Below, one piece after another: positions 1 through 5,863 of a DNA stretch of 13,480 nt; position 1 is the stretch's first letter; each line of letters begins with the position of its first letter. The notes under the pieces were generated by a model that saw only the letters and a program-made list of their open reading frames with translations, had not been told where the DNA came from and searched no databases. A program made the position numbers and the translations under genes. The DNA is from Thermoanaerobaculaceae bacterium. Its GTDB lineage: Bacteria > Acidobacteriota > UBA4820. The stretch spans positions 1-13,480 of the forward strand of contig JAAZNT010000443.1 in NCBI GenBank assembly GCA_012798145.1. Reading direction: 5' to 3'.

Positions 1-597
1 CTTTGAAAAAATATTTTCTGAAAGAAGAATATGTCTGCCTCTTTTAAAATCTTTAATTTTGTAATACCCGCATCCAACTGGCATTCTATCAGGATCAAAA
101 AAGCAGCCGCTTGGAACAATGCCAAAATTTAGAAGAGTCAGGATAGGCGCAAATGGTCTTTTCAACTCAATCTCAAAAGTCAAGTCGTCAAGTTTTCTGA
201 TTTCTTTTATTATCTCAAGTTCGCTTCTTTTGGGTGAAACAGGCGCGTTAAAAAGAATTGAATTAATTGTGAAAATCACATCATCGCTTGAAACTTTTTT
301 TCCGTCCGAAAAGAAAAGATCATTTTTCAGTTTTATTCTGATGAGCGTCGGTGAAAGAAACGAGAAAGAACAAACCGCGTCTCCAACCGGCTCCATTTTT
401 TCATTCACGGTGAAAAGCCCTCTGTGGGTTAAGGTCAAAACTCTGTCGGAAGATTGGTCTGTGGCATATCTTGGATCAAAGGTGGAGGGAAAAGACTCAA
501 GGCAAACTGAGATTAAGTCTCCTTTTTCTCTTTTTTTGCAGTTTAAACCAAAAATGAAAATGAGAAACAAAAGAAATATAAAAATTTTTCTTTTCAT
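1..597 (-). CDS. ABC transporter solute-binding lipoprotein, family 5 (DppA/OppA-like), 3' end outside window
   Basis: First 199 codons of an extracytoplasmic solute-binding protein of the peptide/nickel (SBP_bac_5) family, which usually has 500-600 residues, so about a third is visible. Residues 1-19 form a Lys/Arg-led hydrophobic signal; FGLNC with Cys20 is a slightly atypical lipobox, so a lipid-anchored protein is likely. Family hallmarks follow: the N-terminal strand region with STFDPRYATDQSSD (38-51) and HRGLF (58-62), the block FFSDGKKVSSDDVIFT (95-110) matching the usual 'F-DG-p-ta-DVvft', and VGCGYYKI (174-181) matching 'vGTGpYki'. The ATG at 597-595 is the only reasonable start because an in-frame stop lies three codons upstream. 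There is no Shine-Dalgarno site, but a TATAAT lies 5 nt before the ATG. It follows anmK by 51 bp on the same strand. Family call is firm; the substrate (peptide, muropeptide, sugar, nickel) is not readable. Confidence 0.87.
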   Translation of the reverse strand, partial: MKRKIFIFLLFLIFIFGLNCKKREKGDLISVCLESFPSTFDPRYATDQSSDRVLTLTHRGLFTVNEKMEPVGDAVCSFSFLSPTLIRIKLKNDLFFSDGKKVSSDDVIFTINSILFNAPVSPKRSELEIIKEIRKLDDLTFEIELKRPFAPILTLLNFGIVPSGCFFDPDRMPVGCGYYKIKDFKRGRHILLSENIFSK

Positions 598-602
598 TGC
601 TA

Positions 603-608
603 ATTATA
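603..608 (-). promoter_or_regulatory. Candidate -10 box of a leaderless promoter for the solute-binding protein gene
   Basis: On the minus strand a perfect TATAAT ends 5 nt before the ATG at 597. Transcription would then begin at or next to the start codon, which fits the absence of any Shine-Dalgarno sequence. A weak -35 (TTGGCT) lies 19 nt upstream, longer than optimal. Inferred from position and hexamer only; AT-rich DNA gives such hexamers by chance. Confidence 0.4.
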
Positions 609-648
609 TTCTTAACTGAAAAATCAGAGCCAAGCCAAAGACTAAAAT

Positions 649-1845
649 TTAAAGCCCTTCTTCTCCCGGCGTTATGCTGCCCAAGATAACCGGCTTTTTT
701 GCTCCCGTTGCAGAAGGAACATTTCCTCTTTTATTCATAAGAGTTTCATTTGCCAAAAAAGCATATAATACTGCTTCTTTGGCTTTTCCAAGAATTGGAT
801 AGTCATTTATTGTATTGACAACGAGGTTGGGAAAGTTCGCCCTCAATCCTTCAAGTATCGCTTTATTTTCAGCCCCGCCGCCAGAAACTATGATCTCCTC
901 GTAAGAGTGGTCTTTCTGAATTATGTGTTCTTTAATCCCAATTGTGATAGTTTTAATTGTAAAATCAGTCAATGTCGCTATGGTGTTTGCCGGTGGCAGC
1001 GTTGGATTTTCCTTTATAAGTTTTTGGAAAAACAGTCTCCCGAATGTTTCCTTGTCAAGAGATTTTGGCGGCTCTTTCTTAAAGTATGGATGAGCCAAAA
1101 GTTTCTCAAGAAGTTCTTTTATAACAACTCCCTGTTTTGCAATAACCCCATTTTCGTCAAAAGATTTTTTGCCCTCAGAGAAGTGAAACACCGCTGCATC
1201 AATAAGTGCGTTTCCGGGGCCGGTGTCAAAAGCGATGATCTTCTCAATCGGCGCAGAAGCAGGGATTCCAGTGACATTTGCAACTCCGCCGATATTCAAC
1301 AGAACTCTTCCTCTCGCCCTGTGGCTGAAAAGGACAAAATCTAAATATGCCACAAGTGGCGCTCCCTGTCCTCCCGCAGCCATATCTCTCGAGCGAAAAT
1401 CTGAAACCACTATTTTCCCTGTTCTTTCTGCCACTATTGCAGGATTCCCTATTTGGAGTGTCCCGCTGATTTTGTATCCCGGAAAAGTTACCGGCTCGGG
1501 ATGGTGATAAATTGTTTGTCCATGAATTCCTATCGCGTCAACATCCTCAAAAGGCACTGAAAATTTCTTTGCTATGCTCTTTGCTGAATAAGCAAAAAGT
1601 TCTCCAAGGTATGAAGAGATCAAACATAGCTCAGCAGCGCCTGCGGCATTTTGTCCCATATCTTTGTTGAGGCGCTGGCTTAAAGAAGGAGAATAGGGAT
1701 AAGTTTCAAAGCCGATGACATCGATCTCTGTCTCAAGCCCTGAATTTCTTATTCTGACTACTGCGGCGTCAATTCCGTCCGCGCTGGTTCCGGAATTTAT
1801 TCCGATAATTATTCTTTCGCTCTTTTCGCGAATTTTGGCAAGCAT
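649..1845 (-). CDS. anmK: Anhydro-N-acetylmuramic acid kinase AnmK
   Basis: Cytosolic sugar kinase that hydrolyses the 1,6-anhydro ring of anhMurNAc and phosphorylates it to MurNAc-6-P with ATP, a step in recycling peptidoglycan fragments. At 398 aa it is slightly longer than E. coli AnmK (369). Visible motifs: GINSGTSADGIDAAVV (15-30, phosphate-binding P-loop of the ASKHA-type fold), GIHGQTIYHHP (106-116), QIGNPAIVAERTG (131-143), SDFRSRDMAAGGQGAPL (148-164, carrying conserved catalytic acidic residues), LNIGGVANVTG (183-193), DTGPGNALID (207-216) and a C-terminal VSGGGAEN adenosine-site motif. The ATG at 1845 follows GGAGG with a 5-nt spacer. It lies 87 bp after hslU on the same strand and before a solute-binding protein that might supply substrates. 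A separate candidate promoter sits just upstream. Confidence 0.95.
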   Translation of the reverse strand: MLAKIREKSERIIIGINSGTSADGIDAAVVRIRNSGLETEIDVIGFETYPYSPSLSQRLNKDMGQNAAGAAELCLISSYLGELFAYSAKSIAKKFSVPFEDVDAIGIHGQTIYHHPEPVTFPGYKISGTLQIGNPAIVAERTGKIVVSDFRSRDMAAGGQGAPLVAYLDFVLFSHRARGRVLLNIGGVANVTGIPASAPIEKIIAFDTGPGNALIDAAVFHFSEGKKSFDENGVIAKQGVVIKELLEKLLAHPYFKKEPPKSLDKETFGRLFFQKLIKENPTLPPANTIATLTDFTIKTITIGIKEHIIQKDHSYEEIIVSGGGAENKAILEGLRANFPNLVVNTINDYPILGKAKEAVLYAFLANETLMNKRGNVPSATGAKKPVILGSITPGEEGL

Positions 1846-1850
1846 AACAA

Positions 1851-1855
1851 CCTCC
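1851..1855 (-). promoter_or_regulatory. Ribosome binding site of anmK
   Basis: Reads GGAGG on the minus strand, 5 nt before the ATG at 1845. It fixes the start of anmK, because the GTSADG motif lies 18 codons downstream and no better site is nearby. Confidence 0.8.
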
Positions 1856-1863
1856 AGAATCTA

Positions 1864-1892
1864 ATGATACCAAAAATCTTAACCTTTTTGAA
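1864..1892 (-). promoter_or_regulatory. Candidate extended -10 promoter for anmK
   Basis: On the minus strand: TTCAAA (-35, 4/6 match, at 1892-1887), a 17-nt spacer, and TGGTATCAT (1872-1864), which contains an extended TGn element and a 5/6-match -10 hexamer. The predicted start is near 1857, giving a very short leader with the GGAGG site close to the 5' end. This would let anmK and the solute-binding protein gene be expressed apart from hslVU. No terminator is visible after hslU, so read-through remains possible. Pattern match only. Confidence 0.45.
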
Positions 1893-1932
1893 AATATTTT
1901 AAGAAAATTTCTAAAATTTAAACCTCTCCCTT

Positions 1933-3318
1933 TTAAAGAATATACTTTGAGAGATCCTGATTCTCAACAAGCGGTGAAAGTATTTTTTCGACATACCCTT
2001 TGTCTATTGTAACTTTCATTCCAGACAATTCGGGAGCGTTGAAAGAAACTTCCTCCATAACTTTTTCCATAACCGTGTGAAGTCTTCTTGCACCGATATT
2101 TTCAAGTCTTTCATTTATCAATTGAGCGAAATGGGCGATGGCTTCAATTGCTTCAACGGTAAAATCAACCTCAACCCCTTCTGTCGCAAGCAGCGCGGTA
2201 TATTGTTTAACCAAAGCGTTCTCCGGCTCTTTTAATATCCTTAAAAAATCATCTTCGCTCAAAGAAGAAAGTTCAACTCTGATAGGGAACCTTCCCTGAA
2301 GTTCAGGCAGAAGGTCGGATGGTTTGGTCATATGAAAAGCCCCCGCCGCTATAAACAAAATATGGTCTGTTCTCACAAGACCGTATCTTGTCATCACCCT
2401 CGTCCCTTCAACAATTGGAAGAAGATCCCTTTGAACCCCTTCCCTGCTTACATCTGGTCCGTGGCCTCCAACAGACCTTCCCGCTATCTTGTCAATTTCA
2501 TCAATGAAAATTATCCCTGACTGCTCCGCTTTTTCAAGCGCAACCCTCGCTATTTCATCCTGATCTATGAGTTTTTCCTCCTCTTCTCTTATGAGTTGCT
2601 CATAAGCATCTCTCACTTTCATTTTGCGTTTCTTTTTTGAACCTCCGAACATATCGGGGAGAATTTCTCTTATATTGAATCCCATCTCTTCAACGCCTTG
2701 AGCGGAAAAGATTTTCATCGCCGATGAAGAGGATGAAGCGACTTCCATTTCAACCGTCCTCTCATCAAGCTTTCCCTCTCTGAAAAGGAATCTCAACTTA
2801 TCTCTTGTTGTGAATTCTTCTGGTTTTAGCCCCTCTTGCTCATCAATGCTTTTGGAGATCGGCGGCTTGGGAAGGAGAAGGTCAAGAAGTCTTTCTTCAG
2901 CAAGACTCTCAGCTTTTTCTTTCACTTTGTCTATCATATCCTGTTTAACCAAGTTGTATGAAATTTCTGTCAGGTCTCTTATCATTGATTCCACATCTTT
3001 TCCCACATAGCCCACTTCAGTAAACTTGCTTGCCTCAACTTTAAGAAATGGGGACTTTGTGAGTTTTGCCAACCTCCTCGCTATCTCTGTTTTGCCAACT
3101 CCCGTCGGACCAATCATAATAATATTCTTGGGGGCGACCTCTTCTCTTAAATTTTCTTCAAGCGCCTGTCTTCTCACTCTATTTCTTAATGCAATGGCAA
3201 CCGCTTTTTTTGCTTCATCCTGCTTCACAATATACTTGTCAAGTTCTTCAACAATTTTCTTTGGAACGAGAGGGTCACTGAGTTTTTGGGTTAAATTTCC
3301 AGATTCGGTTTTTATCAT
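1933..3318 (-). CDS. hslU: ATP-dependent protease ATPase subunit HslU (ClpY)
   Basis: AAA+ unfoldase that forms hexamers, recognises and unfolds proteins with ATP and feeds them to HslV in the cytosol. At 461 aa it is slightly longer than E. coli HslU (443), mainly through about 18 extra N-terminal residues before the conserved helix with ELDKYIVKQDEAKKAVAIAL (25-44). Visible: Walker A GPTGVGKT (70-77), substrate pore loop GYVG (103-106), an I-domain from about 115 to 245 with a serine run (195-199) and a KKKRK patch (228-232), Walker B IIFIDEIDK (269-277), SREGVQRDLLP (291-301), arginine-finger segment ELQGRFPIRVEL (339-350), sensor-2 GARRLHT (409-415) and the C-terminal DLSKYIL (455-461) that docks into HslV. 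The start has AGGAAGG about 6 nt upstream. It begins 12 bp after the hslV stop, so the two are co-transcribed. Confidence 0.97.
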   Translation of the reverse strand: MIKTESGNLTQKLSDPLVPKKIVEELDKYIVKQDEAKKAVAIALRNRVRRQALEENLREEVAPKNIIMIGPTGVGKTEIARRLAKLTKSPFLKVEASKFTEVGYVGKDVESMIRDLTEISYNLVKQDMIDKVKEKAESLAEERLLDLLLPKPPISKSIDEQEGLKPEEFTTRDKLRFLFREGKLDERTVEMEVASSSSSAMKIFSAQGVEEMGFNIREILPDMFGGSKKKRKMKVRDAYEQLIREEEEKLIDQDEIARVALEKAEQSGIIFIDEIDKIAGRSVGGHGPDVSREGVQRDLLPIVEGTRVMTRYGLVRTDHILFIAAGAFHMTKPSDLLPELQGRFPIRVELSSLSEDDFLRILKEPENALVKQYTALLATEGVEVDFTVEAIEAIAHFAQLINERLENIGARRLHTVMEKVMEEVSFNAPELSGMKVTIDKGYVEKILSPLVENQDLSKYIL

Positions 3319-3330
3319 TTTTTCGCCTTC

Positions 3331-3864
3331 CTAAAGCGTTTCAACAACAATTTCTTTGTTTGTGTAGATACAGATTTCAGAAGCTATTTCAAGACTTTGT
3401 TTTACAATTTCCTCCGCTGAAAGTGTGGTATTGCGCATCAAAGCCCTTGCTGATGCGAGAGCGTAAGGTCCACCCGAACCTATGGCTATTATTCCGTCAT
3501 CTGGAGATATCAACTCTCCGCTTCCTGAAAGAAGAAGCTGCGTTGTTTTATCAGCCACGACAAGCATCGCTTCAAGTCTTCTCAAAGCCCTGTCTGTCCT
3601 CCATTCTTTGACGAGCTCGACAGATGACCTTTCAAGATTTCCTCTATATTCATCAAGTTTGGCTTCAAATCTATTAAAAAGAGTCAATGCGTCTGCAACC
3701 CCGCCGGCAAAGCCAGCAAGAATTTTGTTGTTGTATAGTTTCCTCACCTTTTTTGAAGTTGATTTTAACACTGTATTTCCAAAGGTAACTTGCCCGTCTG
3801 CCCCCATTGAAACCTGATCTCCTTTTTTGACGCACAAAACTGTTGTTCCTCTAAACTCTGTCAT
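3331..3864 (-). CDS. hslV: ATP-dependent protease peptidase subunit HslV (ClpQ/CodW-like)
   Basis: Proteasome-beta-like peptidase forming a double hexamer that degrades proteins delivered by HslU. The 177-aa length is typical. The start MTEFRGTT puts six residues before the usual Thr-Thr. Counting from Thr7 as residue 1, Asp23 and Lys39 fall exactly on the family's Asp17 and Lys33. Other hallmarks: ADGQVTFGNTV (22-32), KKVRKLYNNKILAGFAGG (38-55), a WRTDRALRRLEAMLVVAD segment, GIIAIGSGGPYALASARAL, and ICIYTN near the end. The ATG at 3864 follows GGAGG with a 4-nt spacer. The N-terminus matches B. subtilis CodW (MSSFHATT) in length, where the N-terminal Ser left after Met removal is reported as nucleophile. 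Here the corresponding residue is Thr2, so whether Thr2 or a processed Thr7 acts is open. It is the first gene of the minus-strand block. Confidence 0.96.
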   Translation of the reverse strand: MTEFRGTTVLCVKKGDQVSMGADGQVTFGNTVLKSTSKKVRKLYNNKILAGFAGGVADALTLFNRFEAKLDEYRGNLERSSVELVKEWRTDRALRRLEAMLVVADKTTQLLLSGSGELISPDDGIIAIGSGGPYALASARALMRNTTLSAEEIVKQSLEIASEICIYTNKEIVVETL

Positions 3865-3938
3865 ATTTCCTCCGCTCTCAAAAATAAAACTTGCGGTTTT
3901 CGCTTCAATCTTTCAAAATAATATTGTAAACTGAAGTG
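3865..3938. promoter_or_regulatory. Divergent control region between hslV and rsmA
   Basis: A 74-bp AT-rich gap between two divergently read genes must hold the hslVU promoter (minus) and the rsmA promoter (plus). On the minus strand I see the GGAGG of hslV (3873-3869) but no convincing -35/-10 pair. On the plus strand there is no Shine-Dalgarno site before rsmA, only a -10-like element. A small AAAAC-TTGCG-GTTTT hairpin (3886-3900) lies in the middle. I see no CIRCE or CtsR-type heat-shock operator. Confidence 0.6.
3927..3932 (+). promoter_or_regulatory. Candidate -10 box of a leaderless promoter for rsmA
   Basis: TAAACT ends 6 nt before the ATG at 3939, so transcription would start at or beside the start codon. 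The same hexamer, followed by GAA, recurs as the -10 of the stronger promoter at 4735-4740. The -35 (TTCAAT at 17 nt) is poor. An alternative -10, TAATAT at 3919-3924, would give a leader of only about 8 nt. Either way the 5' leader appears too short for a ribosome binding site. Confidence 0.4.
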
Positions 3939-4715
3939 ATGAAAAATAAAAGATTCTTGGGACAACATTTCTTGATTTCCCAAAATATCAAGGACAAGAT
4001 TTTTGAAACTGCAGAGAAATACGCTCCATTATGCAAATCTATTTTGGAAATAGGACCCGGCACAGGTGCGATAACACAAATACTTTTACGCCTTAATAAA
4101 CCCTTTTTTGCTGTTGAAAAAGACAATATCTTATCCCATAACCTCAAAGAAAAATTTAGAAACTTAGTATTGTTTGAAGAAGACGCAAGAAGTTTTTCTT
4201 TTGAGTCAATTGAAAAAAAGTTTTATCCAATGATGATTATCGGAAATCTTCCCTATTACGCTGCAACCGATATAATGCTTAATCTTCTCGCTTATCCTTC
4301 AAGAATTTCTTCCGCCCATTTTACAATTCAAAAAGAAGTCGCTTTAAAGTTCTCTTCTTCAACTGGACAGAAATATTATTCAAAATACAGCGTTTGGACA
4401 CATTGTTATTACGATACAAAAATTGATTTTTCAATAGGAAAAGGATGCTTCTCCCCGCCTCCCAAAGTAACCTCTTCCTTTTTGACCTTTATTCCCAAAG
4501 ACTACTTTGAACTGGATGAATCAGATTCGCTAAAATTTTTTTCATTCCTTGAAAAATTATTTCAGCAGCAAAGAAAAACAATATATGCAAATTTAAAAAG
4601 ATTTGAAAAAAGCTTTAACAGTGATTTTCTTGAAACAATTAACAAGAAAGCCAGACCAAATCAAATAGAACCCACCTTCTATTATTCAGCGTTCAAAAAA
4701 TTTTTTCCACTTTGA
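3939..4715 (+). CDS. rsmA: 16S rRNA (adenine(1518)-N6/adenine(1519)-N6)-dimethyltransferase RsmA (KsgA)
   Basis: SAM-dependent enzyme that dimethylates the two adjacent adenines in the 3'-terminal hairpin of 16S rRNA late in 30S assembly. It has 258 aa from the ATG; E. coli KsgA has 273. Visible: LGQHFL (7-12), SAM motif I EIGPGTG (37-43), acidic SAM-ribose position VEKD (59-62), EEDAR (80-84) at the adenine-contacting loop, and the catalytic motif GNLPYY (102-107), a variant of N-L/I-P-Y. FSPPPKVTSSF (171-181) is the conserved entry to the small C-terminal helical domain. A GTG directly before this ATG (3936) is in frame, but the ATG is preferred. There is no Shine-Dalgarno site. It is transcribed away from hslV; its stop codon overlaps the -35 of the next gene's promoter. 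Confidence 0.95.
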   Translation: MKNKRFLGQHFLISQNIKDKIFETAEKYAPLCKSILEIGPGTGAITQILLRLNKPFFAVEKDNILSHNLKEKFRNLVLFEEDARSFSFESIEKKFYPMMIIGNLPYYAATDIMLNLLAYPSRISSAHFTIQKEVALKFSSSTGQKYYSKYSVWTHCYYDTKIDFSIGKGCFSPPPKVTSSFLTFIPKDYFELDESDSLKFFSFLEKLFQQQRKTIYANLKRFEKSFNSDFLETINKKARPNQIEPTFYYSAFKKFFPL

Positions 4716-4740
4716 CTTCTTCTGAAAAATAAGATAAACT
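4712..4740 (+). promoter_or_regulatory. Candidate sigma-70 promoter of the dehydrogenase-cobalamin-AsnB cassette
   Basis: TTGACT (4712-4717, 5/6 match) and TAAACT (4735-4740, 4/6) are separated by exactly 17 nt. The predicted start is near 4747, leaving a leader of about 19 nt with an AAGGAG site at 4754-4759, 6 nt before the ATG at 4766. The -35 overlaps the rsmA stop codon. It is the best promoter match in the window and implies the cassette is expressed independently of rsmA. Confidence 0.6.
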
Positions 4741-4765
4741 GAAATTTAAAAATAAGGAGAACACT

Positions 4766-5863
4766 ATGAATGACAAAAAGCCAAAGTTTTGTGTCGTTGG
4801 AGCTGGCAATGGTGGACTTGCCATGGCTGGACATTTGGCAATAATGGGTTTTGATGTAAAACTTTATAACCGCTCAGAAGAAAGGCTTAGAGCCGTTAAA
4901 ATGGAGGGCGGCATTGATTTAACCGGCGAAGTTACCGGATTCGGAAAAGTTCAAATTGCAACATCAAACCCAGAAGAAGCCGTTGCAGATGTGGATGTCA
5001 TTATGATAGTTGTTCCAGCTACCGCACATAAAAATCTCGCAAAGATTTTTGCTCCATATCTAAAATCAGGACAAATTGTAATTTTAAACCCCGGACGAAC
5101 TTTTGGAGCTCTTGAATTTAGCCAAATTCTGAAAAACGAGGGAGCATCTGAGGATATAACAGTTGGCGAAACGCAAACTTTTCTTTATGCAAGCAGAGTG
5201 ACTGGACCCGGTCAAGCCAAAATTTTCAGAATTAAAAATTCTGTTCCTTTGGCAACGGTAAGAGCATTCAAAATCCCACAAACGCTTTCTGTTATTAGAA
5301 CAGCCTTTCCACATTTTGTTTCTGGAGATAGTATCTTCAAAACAAGTTTTGACAACATTGGATGTGTTTTCCATCCTTCTCTCGTAGTTCTAAACGCAGG
5401 ATGGATAGAAGATCCTTCAGACTTTGAGTTTTATTTTCAAGGCACAACTCTTTCAACGAGTAAAATTTTGGAGCAACTGGACAAAGAAAGACTCAGTGTC
5501 GCTTCTGCATTGGGATTCAGAGCTATGTCAGCAAGAGAATGGCTTTATTACGCGTATGATGTTTCCGGAAAAACACTTTACGAGGCAATTCATTCCAACC
5601 CAGGATATAGAGGCATAATGGCTCCTCATAATACAAATATGAGGTACATAACTGAAGATGTTCCATGCAGTTTGGTTCCTATGTCGTCTATTGGGAAAAA
5701 ATTCAATGTGCAAACACCTTTAATTGACTCTATCATAAGAATCGCATCAGCCATGCATGAAACTGATTACTATAAATTAGGAAGAACAGTTGAATCCTTA
5801 GGTATAGAGAATATGGATTTAAAGCAGTTGAGACTGATTGCAATAGGAGAACATCCAAACTGA
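4766..5863 (+). CDS. NAD(P)-dependent octopine/nopaline-type (opine) dehydrogenase family protein
   Basis: 365 aa, full length for the family, which joins the alpha-amino group of an amino acid to a 2-oxo acid reductively, or runs the reverse. An N-terminal Rossmann domain opens with VVGAGNGGLAMAGHLA (10-25), and a strand-end NRSEER (35-40) should contact the cofactor ribose. A second domain (about 185-365) is the all-helical octopine-dehydrogenase catalytic domain. Here NIGCVFHPSLVVLNAG (197-212) carries His203, and YITEDVPCSLVP (294-305) carries Asp298. These sit within one residue of the His202/Asp297 pair of Arthrobacter N-(1-D-carboxyethyl)-L-norvaline dehydrogenase. The start follows AAGGAG with a 6-nt spacer. 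Its stop overlaps the next gene's CTG. The family call is firm, but substrates are unknown; some members act on pantoate-like or other amino-acid derivatives. Confidence 0.85.
   Translation: MNDKKPKFCVVGAGNGGLAMAGHLAIMGFDVKLYNRSEERLRAVKMEGGIDLTGEVTGFGKVQIATSNPEEAVADVDVIMIVVPATAHKNLAKIFAPYLKSGQIVILNPGRTFGALEFSQILKNEGASEDITVGETQTFLYASRVTGPGQAKIFRIKNSVPLATVRAFKIPQTLSVIRTAFPHFVSGDSIFKTSFDNIGCVFHPSLVVLNAGWIEDPSDFEFYFQGTTLSTSKILEQLDKERLSVASALGFRAMSAREWLYYAYDVSGKTLYEAIHSNPGYRGIMAPHNTNMRYITEDVPCSLVPMSSIGKKFNVQTPLIDSIIRIASAMHETDYYKLGRTVESLGIENMDLKQLRLIAIGEHPN
5845..5849 (+). promoter_or_regulatory. Ribosome binding site supporting the CTG start of the cobalamin-binding protein
   Basis: AGGAG lies inside the end of the dehydrogenase gene, 10 nt before the CTG at 5860. 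The spacer is slightly long but usable. Together with the CTGA overlap it supports coupled translation, and it decides the start because the only other NTG codon in the frame (TTG 5926) would cut into the N-terminal domain. Confidence 0.5.

Noticed and set aside
119..619. Plus-strand open frame of 166 codons
   Set aside because: It lies opposite the solute-binding protein gene, whose minus-strand translation has clear family motifs and a signal peptide. The plus-strand product resembles nothing.
3886..3900. AAAAC-TTGCG-GTTTT hairpin in the divergent region
   Set aside because: Only one G-C pair in a 5-bp stem, and no gene ends here for it to terminate. Not a recognised operator.
3911..3925. 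15-mer TTTCAAAATAATATT also found near 11425-11439
   Set aside because: Both copies lie upstream of genes, but the word is nearly all A/T and its spacing to the start differs (14 versus 13 nt with different downstream sequence), so chance is plausible.
3936..3938. GTG directly before the rsmA ATG as start
   Set aside because: In frame and possible, but the ATG is the stronger codon and sits at the position expected for a leaderless start.
4695..4706. AAAAAATTTTTT palindrome at the end of rsmA
   Set aside because: No GC stem, so not a terminator; it is within codons and expected in AT-rich DNA.
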